Shown: positions 1 to 7,442, numbered from the stretch's first letter. The stretch: DNA of 37,888 nucleotides from Flavobacteriales bacterium UBA6772 (GCA_905182215.1 CAJJAI010000027.1:1-37888); one strand, 5' to 3'. Numbers and translations: made by a program. Notes: generated by a model not told the origin, from the sequence alone.

Positions 1-1221
1 GCCCAATGCGACGATCGTTATAGCGAAGAAGTATTTGATGAAGTTTCTGTTTCTACAGTAACTTATTCCGATGTTCACAATTTACAAATGGATATTTACC
101 AAGCTGTAGGAGATACAGAAACACAAAGACCCTTAATTATTCTAGCACATGGAGGTTCTTTTGTAGCAGGTATTCGTACCAATCCAAGTATGGTTGCTTT
201 AGGGAATGCTTTTGCTAAAAGAGGTTATGTAGTAGCTTCTATTTCATATAGACTTATGTCGTTTTTCGATTTATTAAGTGCTGAAGGAGCCTTAAATGGT
301 GTAGCCAGAGCACTAAGCGATGGACGTGCAGCAGTAAGATATTTCAGAAAAACAGTTGATTTAGAAGCGAATCCTTACGGAATAGATGAGAATCAAATAT
401 ACTTTGGAGGGAATTCTGCCGGTGGTGTAATAGCCGTACATGCAGCTTTTATGCAAGTAGAAGAGATTACAGATCCAGCTTTATTAGCAGCCTTAGAAAT
501 TTTAGGTGGAATAGAAGGCGATAGTGGTAACGATGGATATTCAAGCGATGTACGTGGAGCGATTAGTCTTGCAGGTGCTGTGGCAGATGTAGACTTTATT
601 AGTCTTTCAGAAAATAATAAACTCTTAATTTCTTGTCATGGCGACGAAGATGGTACTGTGCCTTATTCTTGTGGACAGCCTTTAGGGTCTGGAATTCTAC
701 CAGAGTTATGTGGTGGTGGAGCAATGCTTACCCATACCGAGTCAATTGGTTTCACCAATCACCAACACCTATTATACCCTGGTCAAGGACATGTACCATG
801 GCAGTCTGGAGGAGCTTCAGAAGTAGAGATGATTGATTTTGTAAGCGATAATTTATACGCCGCTTTAGATTGTATGAATATTGGCGTAATAGAAGGATGT
901 ACAGATGAATCTGCAATAAATTACAATTTAGATGCAACTATTGATGACACATCATGTTTCTTTGAAGATGTTCCTGATTGTGAAAACATTACTATTACAC
1001 TTTTAAATGGATGGAATATGATTGGGTTTTCTTGTTTAAACAACACTAATGCTTCAATTGCATTTGCTTCAATTGAAGACAATATTATTATTGTTAAAGA
1101 TGGAATAGGTAATGCGTATCTACCGGAATGGGATTTTAATGGAATTGGTGACTTAGAAAGAGGTTATGGATATTTAATGAAAGTAACAGAACAAACTACC
1201 AATTATAATATTTGCGAATGA
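1..1221 (+). CDS. Secreted alpha/beta hydrolase (carboxylesterase-like), 5' end outside window
   Basis: The frame is open from base 1, so the gene begins upstream; the first visible residues (AQCDDRY) look like a mature N-terminus just after signal-peptide cleavage. The alpha/beta-hydrolase landmarks come in order: oxyanion-hole HGG at about 148-156, nucleophile elbow G-N-S-A-G at 409-423 with the Ser codon at 415-417, an HGDEDGTVPY block at 637-666 carrying the likely catalytic Asp, and GQGHVPW at 781-801 with the likely His. A Cys-bounded spacer of the GCTDxxAxNYxxxAxxDDxSC type follows at 895-957, common in secreted Bacteroidota proteins. The last ~85 residues (GWNMIGFSC, YLPEWDFNGIG) form a tail I recognise as recurrent in flavobacterial secreted proteins but cannot name. 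The catalytic triad looks complete, so an active esterase or peptidase is likely; the substrate is unknown. Confidence 0.85.
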   Translation, partial: AQCDDRYSEEVFDEVSVSTVTYSDVHNLQMDIYQAVGDTETQRPLIILAHGGSFVAGIRTNPSMVALGNAFAKRGYVVASISYRLMSFFDLLSAEGALNGVARALSDGRAAVRYFRKTVDLEANPYGIDENQIYFGGNSAGGVIAVHAAFMQVEEITDPALLAALEILGGIEGDSGNDGYSSDVRGAISLAGAVADVDFISLSENNKLLISCHGDEDGTVPYSCGQPLGSGILPELCGGGAMLTHTESIGFTNHQHLLYPGQGHVPWQSGGASEVEMIDFVSDNLYAALDCMNIGVIEGCTDESAINYNLDATIDDTSCFFEDVPDCENITITLLNGWNMIGFSCLNNTNASIAFASIEDNIIIVKDGIGNAYLPEWDFNGIGDLERGYGYLMKVTEQTTNYNICE

Positions 1222-1252
1222 TTTAATAATCATTAATTGTTTTTTGCCCCAA

Positions 1253-1297
1253 TCTATAACTTCTTCAAATCTTTCTAAAAGGGGTTCGAACGATAAC
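1253..1297. repeat. Diverged direct repeat, copy 1 (left of the hxlR/yceI/pirin cassette)
   Basis: This 45-base stretch matches 3535-3577 at 36 of 43 aligned positions with one 2-base gap; the best core is TCTTCAAATCTTTC. Each copy lies about 30-36 bases after a stop codon (1221 and 3499), and together they bracket the cassette. Read on the minus strand, both can be translated as a related peptide (RSNPF-stop-KDLKKL here, HSNCFWKDLKRLEF in the other). They may therefore be decayed 3' ends of one repeated coding sequence rather than recombination sites. Confidence 0.6.
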
Positions 1298-1315
1298 TAC
1301 AAGGGGAGTCTTATT

Positions 1316-1343
1316 GCTCATTTATTTTTAAAAATAAATGAGC
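1316..1343. terminator. 28-bp perfect palindrome between convergent genes
   Basis: A 14-bp arm (GCTCATTTATTTTT) is followed directly by its exact complement. It lies between the hydrolase stop (1221) and the hxlR stop (1348), which converge. Only a weak T-run follows on the plus strand (TATTTTAA), and none on the minus strand. It is probably a weak or mainly plus-strand terminator for the convergent pair. Confidence 0.5.
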
Positions 1344-1347
1344 TATT

Positions 1348-1653
1348 TTAATAATTGTTTTTAACCCACCTGTCTAACTCTTTAAATATTGGAATTAAAT
1401 CCATGGCTATGGGAGTAAGTGAATATTCTACTCTGGGCGGAGTTTCATTGAATGATTTACGATAAATTAAATTATCAGATTCCATTTGTTTAAGATGGTC
1501 AGTTAATACTTTTCTAGAGATGCCATTCATCATCACAACTAATTGACCAAATCTTAATTTGCGGGTTTTTAGATTATATATAATTTCTAATTTCCATTTA
1601 CCACCTAATTTTTTTGTAAATACACTTACTGGGCACAGAGGATTATTTTCCAT
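1348..1653 (-). CDS. HxlR-type winged-helix transcriptional regulator
   Basis: At 101 residues this is a complete, typical-length HxlR/MarR-like regulator. It has the family N-terminus (NPLCPVSVFTKKLGGKWK), the winged-helix middle (LRFGQLVVMMNGISRKVLTDHLKQME) and the C-terminal PPRVEYSLT wing. HxlR proteins bind DNA as dimers and usually control a divergent neighbour. A cysteine at residue 7 sits where the YodB/HypR subgroup carries its redox-sensing Cys, so thiol, disulfide or quinone sensing is a reasonable inference. The gene is divergent from the yceI-like gene at 1771, and the shared 117-bp gap is rich in AGTTAC repeats. It probably controls itself and the yceI/pirin pair. Confidence 0.9.
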   Translation of the reverse strand: MENNPLCPVSVFTKKLGGKWKLEIIYNLKTRKLRFGQLVVMMNGISRKVLTDHLKQMESDNLIYRKSFNETPPRVEYSLTPIAMDLIPIFKELDRWVKNNY

Positions 1654-1666
1654 ATAGAGAGGCTTT

Positions 1667-1753
1667 AGTTACCTATTGATTACCACTTTTTGATAGTTAC
1701 TAAAAAGTAACAGTTACATATTAAAACTATTATTAGTTACTTTGTAAAACTAA
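1667..1753. promoter_or_regulatory. Divergent hxlR/yceI operator region with AGTTAC repeats
   Basis: AGTTAC occurs four times on the plus strand (1667-1672, 1695-1700, 1712-1717, 1735-1740). One inverted copy (AGTAAC, 1706-1711) makes the dyad GTTACT-AAAA-AGTAAC at 1696-1711. A second imperfect dyad, TTAGTT-N9-AACTAA, covers 1733-1753 and includes TTACTTTG (1737-1744), one mismatch from the Bacteroidota -7 box TAnnTTTG. A dimeric repressor bound there would block the yceI promoter. HxlR is the obvious candidate binder (inference). Confidence 0.6.
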
Positions 1754-1770
1754 TCAAAATAAAACAAACA

Positions 1771-2436
1771 ATGAAGACAATTAAAAAAACTAACAAGTGT
1801 GCTTGTGGTAAAACAAAAGATGTTAACGGAAATTGTGATGGTTCACATGCTAAAAGATATGTAGGCTTTAAAGGGTTTACCTTGATGGCTATTGCACTAA
1901 TCACTTTTTTTTCAATTCAAAGTTTTTCACTCATTCAAAAGGAAACAATAAATGTAATTAGTTCTAAAATTGTTTGGAAGGCATATAAAGTAACTGGTTC
2001 TCATGAAGGAACAATTTCTTTAAAATCAGGAAAATTAAACTTCAACAATGATGTATTAGTTGGAGGTGATTTTCAAGTGGATATGAATAGCTTATTATGT
2101 ACTGATTTGTCCGGAGATTACAAGACTCAACTTGAGGGACACTTAAAGTCAGATGATTTTTTTAATTCAAATAATCACCCAAATTCAAGTTTAACTTTTA
2201 CAAATGTCAAGCCAATAAATAATAACTCTTACAATGTGGATGCAGAGATTAGTATAAAGGGGAAAAAAGAAACAGTTTCTTTTGTAGTATCAGTATATGG
2301 AAATAAAGCTACAGGTGTTTTAAAACTTGATCGAACTAAATTTGACATCAAATATGGATCTGGTAGTTTTTTCGCTGGCTTAGGTGACAATTTAATTTAT
2401 GATGAATTTGACCTCATAATAGATATTAATTTCTAG
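1771..2436 (+). CDS. YceI-family protein with N-terminal CDGSH-like motif and membrane anchor
   Basis: The C-terminal ~165 residues are a YceI lipocalin-like domain: the family signatures LEGHLKSDDFF, NSSLTFTNVKPI and ISIKGKKETVSF are visible. YceI proteins are periplasmic beta-barrels that bind isoprenoid or quinone-like lipids. The N-terminus is unusual: C10-A-C12, then C22-D-G-S-H26, which supplies the 3Cys-1His ligand set of CDGSH [2Fe-2S] proteins but with nine residues between the second and third Cys instead of the usual eight, and no Pro. A hydrophobic segment follows (residues ~36-53, FTLMAIALITFFSIQSF), so the CDGSH-like part should lie in the cytoplasm and the YceI domain outside. 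The start is supported by the A-rich leader and by the intact motif. The gene is divergent from hxlR and upstream of the pirin gene. Confidence 0.85.
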   Translation: MKTIKKTNKCACGKTKDVNGNCDGSHAKRYVGFKGFTLMAIALITFFSIQSFSLIQKETINVISSKIVWKAYKVTGSHEGTISLKSGKLNFNNDVLVGGDFQVDMNSLLCTDLSGDYKTQLEGHLKSDDFFNSNNHPNSSLTFTNVKPINNNSYNVDAEISIKGKKETVSFVVSVYGNKATGVLKLDRTKFDIKYGSGSFFAGLGDNLIYDEFDLIIDINF

Positions 2437-2620
2437 TTTTAAAGAAATACCAAGTAGTAGACTGTCAGAAACAAAGTGAAGGAGATTATTAAAGATATTT
2501 CTATGCTGATGCCATTATGATTTGCTTGCCTAATATCTATAGCATTTCTATTTGGGTAAATCGCTATCCCTTAGGTAAAGTCATAATACTTTAAATTAAG
2601 TAGACCCTAAAAATTATAAA

Positions 2621-3499
2621 ATGAAAAGAAAAGATTTTATTAAAAAAGGAATACTTACTAGTCTCAGTGGTGGGATTTTATCAAATAATTTAATGGCTAA
2701 ACAGTTTAAGCCAGATAAATCTAAGAAATCGAAGCTGCTTAAATCTTTAGGATATAACCATATTCCGAATAAAGAAACTAAAACAATGAATACAGTATTA
2801 CATAAAGCCAATACTAGGGGGAGCGCAGATCATGGATGGCTAAAAGTTAATCACACCTTTAGTTTTGCTAATTATCGTAATCCTGAGCGTATGAATTTTG
2901 GCGTCTTACGAGTTTTAAATGACGACACTATTGCAGGTGGAAAGGGCTTTTCTGCGCATCCTCATGATAATATGGAGATCATTACAATTCCACTAGAAGG
3001 ATCTATTTTTCATAAGGACAATATGGGGAATGAAAGTGAGATCACCACTGGCGATATTCAAGTTATGAGTGCCGGAACAGGTGTAGTTCATAGTGAGTTT
3101 AATGGGCATCAAACTAATGATTTAAAAGTCATGCAAATATGGCTTTTCACAAACAAGCGAGATGTTAAACCACGTTATCAACAGCTACCAATTAGAAATT
3201 TAGAAGTAAAAAACCAATTTTATCAAGTTCTATCTCCTAATAAAAGTGACCAGGGAGTATGGGTTTATCAAAATGCTTGGTTTAATATAGCGTCATTTGA
3301 TAAAGCAGAAATAGTAACTTATCGTATGAAAGATAAAAGAAACGGTTTGTATGCCTTTATTATTGAAGGTGAGGTCGAAATTGAAGGTCAGAAATTAGGA
3401 AAGAGAGATGGGTTTGGAATTTGGGATACAGATGAAATATCAATTGCAGTAAGGGCTAAATCTAAAATATTGTTGATGGATGTGCCTATGGAAATTTAA
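2621..3499 (+). CDS. Pirin-family protein with a Tat-like N-terminal extension
   Basis: The pirin bicupin core starts near residue 56 (MNTVLHKANTRG) and shows FANYRNPERMNFGVLRVLNDD, the metal-ligand block HPHDNMEI, and GTGVVHSEF. Pirins are Fe-dependent cupins, some with quercetin 2,3-dioxygenase activity. This one carries about 55 extra residues, beginning MKRKDFIKKG and a moderately hydrophobic stretch, which resembles a Tat signal with the second Arg replaced by Lys. That would export a protein usually found in the cytoplasm. An alternative start at 2786 would give a normal-length pirin; I prefer 2621 because the extension is open and signal-like. It lies 184 bp after the yceI-like gene on the same strand and is probably co-regulated. 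Nothing definite is seen in that gap. Confidence 0.85.
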   Translation: MKRKDFIKKGILTSLSGGILSNNLMAKQFKPDKSKKSKLLKSLGYNHIPNKETKTMNTVLHKANTRGSADHGWLKVNHTFSFANYRNPERMNFGVLRVLNDDTIAGGKGFSAHPHDNMEIITIPLEGSIFHKDNMGNESEITTGDIQVMSAGTGVVHSEFNGHQTNDLKVMQIWLFTNKRDVKPRYQQLPIRNLEVKNQFYQVLSPNKSDQGVWVYQNAWFNIASFDKAEIVTYRMKDKRNGLYAFIIEGEVEIEGQKLGKRDGFGIWDTDEISIAVRAKSKILLMDVPMEI

Positions 3500-3534
3500 T
3501 CACAGTTAATTATTCTTCGAGTTTTAATTTAAAC

Positions 3535-3577
3535 TCTAACCTCTTCAAATCTTTCCAAAAGCAGTTAGAATGAGAAC
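3535..3577. repeat. Diverged direct repeat, copy 2 (right of the cassette)
   Basis: Partner of 1253-1297 (36 of 43 aligned bases identical). This copy also contains the short inverted pair TCTAAC / GTTAGA at its left edge and middle. On the minus strand it reads HSNCFWKDLKRLEFKLKLEE-stop, an uninterrupted short tail, whereas copy 1 has stops in the same frame. No parent gene could be recognised. Confidence 0.6.
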
Positions 3578-3729
3578 CCTATTTGTAGGATGGCGTGTGA
3601 ACACTTTTCTCTTTGTTATGATTTTCAGCTTTTTAACCACTTTGTTTCGCTCGTCAACACTTTTTAAATACGTAAGCTTTAGCACTGATGATAAAGATTA
3701 AAAAAAGCCACCCTATTAGAGCCGTCTTA

Positions 3730-4051
3730 GGTTGTGTCGCATTAATATTCAAAATATAGACTTTTTATGCTAGATTTAAAATTCTCTTTTCATGTTCAAG
3801 CACCACAGATATCCAAAGTTCATAATTCTTCAAGTTGTTTATTTTAAGTTTCTATTTACCTTATCCTATCGAGACCTTGAAGAGCTAATGAAGATTAGAG
3901 GTGTTAAGGTTGACCAGTAACTATTGAAAGAGGGTTGTTTTTGTAGCCAACGAAAAAGAAATCTATGCACAAGATAAAACACATAATTTCCAATAGCTGG
4001 AGGATGGATAAATTTCTGATTAAAGTTTTTAATATATGGGAGGTTAGTTAT
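3730..4051 (+). mobile_element. Decayed IS6-family insertion sequence (transposase remnant)
   Basis: From an ATG at 3792 the plus strand reads a typical IS6 transposase start (MFKHHRYPKFIILQVVYFKF, then LSYRDLEELMKIRGVKVDQ) and stops at 3918-3920. A one-base shift at about 3916 restores the family continuation VTIER (3917 on). An in-frame TAG follows, then SWRMDKFLIKV near 3995-4027, matching the SWRMDETYIKV block that carries the first Asp of the DDE triad (here the GAT at 4007-4009). Similarity is lost after 4051, so only about the first 40% of the gene remains. GGTTGTGTCGC at 3730-3740, about 50 bases before the ATG, resembles the GGTTCTGTTGCAAA ends of IS6 elements and may be the left terminal repeat; no right end was found. 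The element is inactive. The rest of the 3500-4164 gap shows no other gene. Confidence 0.8.
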
Positions 4052-4164
4052 TAATGATTTAGGAATAGAAGATATATAATAACACAAAGAGCTATTAGTA
4101 AATAACCTTATTTGCCCTATTAAGCTTGTCGAAATACAAAACAAAAAAGTTATTACAATGTAGA

Positions 4165-5334
4165 TTAAACCAACACCTTCACTTTAGAATTCTCGGTCAA
4201 CATCATCCCATCAATATTTTCAATCAGAATAATCCCTGGTTTATTACCAGCTGTAAAAGACCCTAGTTTGGAGTAGCCAAAAAATGCCGCTCCATTTTTA
4301 CAAGCCCATTCCAAAAGCGTTTCTGTAGAAATATGTGGAAAATTGGTTTGGATAAGCTTAATTTCTTCCAGAATACTCAAGGTATCGTTAGAGGCTAGAG
4401 AGTCTGTTCCTACCGTAATTTTTAAGTTCTTTTCGAGCCATAAATCGTAATCCGGAAGCGCGCGTTCTATATACCAGTTTGCCTTAGGGCAAGTACACCA
4501 ATAGGCGTTTTCGAAATGGGATTCTATTTGTTCTATATCCGAAGCCTCCGAGCAGGTATTATGCACTAATAAAACCTTCTGCTCTTTGGGTAAATAGGGT
4601 AATAAGCTGTAGTGAGAAGAGTTTTCTCCAAAGCCCATTTGCGAAGAAATATCCAATCCTTTCCCTCTAAACAAATCTGCTAAATCGCCTTTAGACTCTA
4701 AAAACATTTCGTTTTCTGAGGGAGTTTCTTGGTGGTGAATACTTAACAATTGATCTTTAGAATTGAAGTAAATACCTTCTAATAAAGCAGGCGATAGCGA
4801 ATAGGGTGCGTGAGGAACCAAAGAAGCCGAAAGTTCAGCTCTTTGATAATCTCCTACCACCTTCAATCCATCAGCTAATAAGGTAGTGGCTTGATTTTTA
4901 TCCAATCCAAAAATCTCCACAAAAGAGTGGTACTTAATAACGCTCAATTTCTTTACTTCAAGAGTATCCGTGGTGTTCGATATATCACCTACTGCAACAA
5001 TCCCAGCGGCTATCATTTCTTTATCCCCAGAGATTATAGATGCTACAGAATCAAGAATACATTCATTTCTACGTGTTGGAATCTGGCTCACAAATTCCGG
5101 TAGCCCCGTCGCCTCCGGCATTAGGTCTTTCATGTTCGAAAGCTCTAAATGACAGTGGGTGTTTACAAAGCCTGGGCACACAATACCATCGTACACTTCT
5201 ACCTCAAAATCATGCGAAATTGGGGCAATATCGGTCAGGTGAATTACAGTTCCATCGTCTTCAATAAAAAGAAAGCCGTTCTTAATAGGAGCAGCGTTTA
5301 AAGGAATAATATAGGAAGCTTGAATTATACGCAT
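4165..5334 (-). CDS. Metal-dependent amidohydrolase (SsnA/TrzN-like deaminase or chlorohydrolase group)
   Basis: The 389-residue product has the amidohydrolase metal and catalytic pattern in order: H60-x-H62 (VNTHCHLELSN), H200-H-x-E203 (HHQETPSENE), H258 (LLVHNTCSEAS) and D311 (VGTDSLASND). This places it with cytosolic aminohydrolases that deaminate guanine, S-adenosylhomocysteine or related heterocycles; the exact substrate cannot be read from sequence. I start at 5334 (MRIIQASYIIPL), where the family begins. An in-frame upstream ATG at 5403 would overlap rlmN and would also lie upstream of a perfect promoter box (TACCTTTG, minus strand, 5349-5356). The mRNA leader is then only about 7 bases. 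The gene is divergent from rlmN. Confidence 0.85.
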   Translation of the reverse strand: MRIIQASYIIPLNAAPIKNGFLFIEDDGTVIHLTDIAPISHDFEVEVYDGIVCPGFVNTHCHLELSNMKDLMPEATGLPEFVSQIPTRRNECILDSVASIISGDKEMIAAGIVAVGDISNTTDTLEVKKLSVIKYHSFVEIFGLDKNQATTLLADGLKVVGDYQRAELSASLVPHAPYSLSPALLEGIYFNSKDQLLSIHHQETPSENEMFLESKGDLADLFRGKGLDISSQMGFGENSSHYSLLPYLPKEQKVLLVHNTCSEASDIEQIESHFENAYWCTCPKANWYIERALPDYDLWLEKNLKITVGTDSLASNDTLSILEEIKLIQTNFPHISTETLLEWACKNGAAFFGYSKLGSFTAGNKPGIILIENIDGMMLTENSKVKVLV

Positions 5335-5348
5335 CGAGTAAATTTTTT

Positions 5349-5372
5349 CAAAGGTAAGAATCCCTATCTTTG
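5349..5372. promoter_or_regulatory. Back-to-back TAnnTTTG promoters for the amidohydrolase and rlmN
   Basis: The minus strand carries TACCTTTG (5349-5356) 14 bases before the amidohydrolase ATG. The plus strand carries TATCTTTG (5365-5372) only 5 bases before the rlmN ATG at 5378. Both match the Bacteroidota -7 consensus TAnnTTTG exactly. The two boxes are 8 bp apart, so polymerases at the two promoters should interfere with each other. Confidence 0.65.
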
Positions 5373-5377
5373 CAGCG

Positions 5378-6421
5378 ATGGAAAAGCAGAAGAAACAAGA
5401 CATCAGACTATTGTCTAAGGATGCGTTGAAGGACTATTTTGTAGAAAAAGGCGATAAAGCCTTTCGTGCAAAGCAAGTTTATGAATGGATATGGAAAAAA
5501 TCGGCTACCGATTTCGACCAAATGACCAATCTATCTTTGTCTACTCGCGAACTATTAAAAGAGAATTTTGTTATTAATGCAGTAGAAATTGACGATTCTC
5601 AGTTTAGTAAAGATGGAACGATAAAAAACGCATTCCGTTTACACGACAATAGAATATGTGAGGGAGTTCTTATTCCTGTAGAGACACGCATGACTGCTTG
5701 TATTTCGTCGCAAGTAGGTTGTAGCTTGGCTTGTGAGTTTTGCGCAACAGGAAAGCTGAAACGGATGCGAAATATTGAGGCATCCGAAATTTATGATCAA
5801 GTACGTATTATACGCGATCAAGCCCTCGAGCATAACGGACAACCTTTATCCAACATCGTTTATATGGGAATGGGAGAACCGCTCTTGAATTATAAAAACG
5901 TACTAGAATCTATAGAGAAAATTACCTCTGAAGAAGGATTGGGTATGTCTCCAAAACGAATTACTGTTTCTACCGCTGGTGTAGCTAAAATGATAGAAAA
6001 ATTAGCCGATGATAATGTGAAATTCAACTTGGCACTTTCTTTACATGCTGCAAACGACGAGAAGCGCAATAAAATTATGGGGATTAACGAGACCAATAAT
6101 TTGGAAAGTTTAGCCAAATCCCTAAAATACTTCTACGAAAAAACACAAACGCGTGTTACCTACGAATACATCATTTTCGATAAGTTTAACGACGAATTAC
6201 AAGATGCACACGAGTTGTATGAGTTCTGTAAGCACATTCCTTGTAAAGTAAATATTATTGAGTACAATCCTATAGACGGTGCCGAATTTAAGCAAGCGAG
6301 TGTTGCAAAAGTAGATGCTTTTAAAGACTATTTAGAAGAACGCGGAGTGGTAATAAACATTCGTCGTAGTAGAGGAAAGGACATTGATGCTGCCTGTGGA
6401 CAGCTTGCGAATAAGAAATAA
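5378..6421 (+). CDS. rlmN: 23S rRNA (adenine-2503-C2)-methyltransferase RlmN
   Basis: The full-length 347-residue radical-SAM methyltransferase modifies A2503 of 23S rRNA and A37 of some tRNAs. The radical-SAM cluster motif is C115-x3-C119-x2-C122 (CSLACEFCATG). The C-terminal Cys340 (AACGQLANKK) is the second conserved Cys needed for the covalent intermediate, and YMGMGEPLLNY is the SAM-binding glycine region. The N-terminal AKQVYEWIWKK block matches the family, so the ATG at 5378 is the right start even though the promoter box ends only 5 bases before it. It heads a same-strand series with the polyprenyl synthase and dnaG. Confidence 0.97.
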   Translation: MEKQKKQDIRLLSKDALKDYFVEKGDKAFRAKQVYEWIWKKSATDFDQMTNLSLSTRELLKENFVINAVEIDDSQFSKDGTIKNAFRLHDNRICEGVLIPVETRMTACISSQVGCSLACEFCATGKLKRMRNIEASEIYDQVRIIRDQALEHNGQPLSNIVYMGMGEPLLNYKNVLESIEKITSEEGLGMSPKRITVSTAGVAKMIEKLADDNVKFNLALSLHAANDEKRNKIMGINETNNLESLAKSLKYFYEKTQTRVTYEYIIFDKFNDELQDAHELYEFCKHIPCKVNIIEYNPIDGAEFKQASVAKVDAFKDYLEERGVVINIRRSRGKDIDAACGQLANKK

Positions 6422-6467
6422 TTTTTGCTTTTAGCCAGCAGAACAAATACAAGTACAATTATCCCTC

Positions 6468-7442
6468 ATGTCTTTAGTCAATCAAATAAAAGCGCCAATA
6501 AAAAATGAAATGGACTCTTTTGAGTCTAAGTTCAAAACGACCATGGCGAGTAAGGTTCACTTACTAGATAAAATTACACACTATATTGTAAAACGAAAGG
6601 GTAAGCAAATGCGCCCTATGTTTGTTTTTCTCTCTGCAAAATTATGTGGCGAGCTCAACGAAAGTACTTATCGTGGTGCTTCTATGATAGAGCTTTTGCA
6701 TACCGCTACTTTGGTACACGACGACGTAGTAGACGATGCCAACATGCGCCGTGGATTCTTTTCTATTAACGCACTATGGAAAAATAAAATTGCCGTTTTA
6801 GTAGGCGATTTCTTATTGTCTAAAGGTTTATTGCTCGCCGTAAAAAACGAAGATTTTCACTTATTAAAACTCACTTCTCGTGCGGTAGAGGAAATGAGTG
6901 AAGGTGAGTTGTTGCAAATTGAAAAAGCACGCCGTTTAGACATCGTTGAGGATGTGTACTACGAGATTATCCGTAAAAAAACCGCCTCCCTAATTGCGGC
7001 TTGTTGTGCTGTGGGCTGTTCTTCTGTTTCGAAAGATGAAGAACTGATCCAGAAAATGTGGAGTTTTGGCGAGGCTATTGGAATTGCTTTTCAAATAAAA
7101 GACGACTTATTCGATTATCAAAAGCAAGGATTAATTGGCAAACCTGTAGGTATAGACATCAAAGAGCAAAAAATGACTTTGCCTTTAATTTATGCGCTAC
7201 AACATTGCGATAAAAACACTCGTAAGTCGGTTATCAATACCATTAAACGACATCATAACAATCCTAAAAAGGTGAAAGAAGTAATTGCCTTTGTGCGCGA
7301 AAGTGGTGGCTTGGAATATGCCGAAAAGAGTATGTACGAATACCAGGCTAAAGCCATTGAGATACTTTCTACTACACCCGATTCCGAAGCGAAAACTTCT
7401 TTACAAGCTTTAATAAAATACGTAATTGATCGGAAGAAGTAA
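6468..7442 (+). CDS. Polyprenyl diphosphate synthase (trans-type)
   Basis: The 324-residue all-helical prenyltransferase condenses isopentenyl diphosphate onto allylic diphosphates to make a long chain, in this group most likely the menaquinone side chain. The first Asp-rich motif is D85-D86-V-V-D89 (LVHDDVVDD), followed by NMRRG. The second is D212-D213-L-F-D216 (QIKDDLFDY), followed by IGKPVGIDIKEQKMTLPLIYAL. No bulky residue caps the pocket just before the first motif (SMIELLHTATLVH), consistent with a long-chain product, but chain length cannot be fixed. It lies 46 bases after rlmN, which suggests co-transcription. Confidence 0.93.
   Translation: MSLVNQIKAPIKNEMDSFESKFKTTMASKVHLLDKITHYIVKRKGKQMRPMFVFLSAKLCGELNESTYRGASMIELLHTATLVHDDVVDDANMRRGFFSINALWKNKIAVLVGDFLLSKGLLLAVKNEDFHLLKLTSRAVEEMSEGELLQIEKARRLDIVEDVYYEIIRKKTASLIAACCAVGCSSVSKDEELIQKMWSFGEAIGIAFQIKDDLFDYQKQGLIGKPVGIDIKEQKMTLPLIYALQHCDKNTRKSVINTIKRHHNNPKKVKEVIAFVRESGGLEYAEKSMYEYQAKAIEILSTTPDSEAKTSLQALIKYVIDRKK

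Noticed and set aside
1253-3577. Integron attC sites and a gene cassette
   Set aside because: Copy 2 has the pair TCTAAC/GTTAGA, but the sites are too short, copy 1 lacks the pair, and the cassette contains divergent genes with their own promoters.
3866-4144. 92-codon open frame on the minus strand
   Set aside because: It is antisense to the IS6 transposase relic, which has clear family sequence on the plus strand; the minus-strand product has no recognisable features.
5335-5403. Longer amidohydrolase start at 5403
   Set aside because: It would overlap rlmN, precede the minus-strand promoter box and add residues not found in the family.
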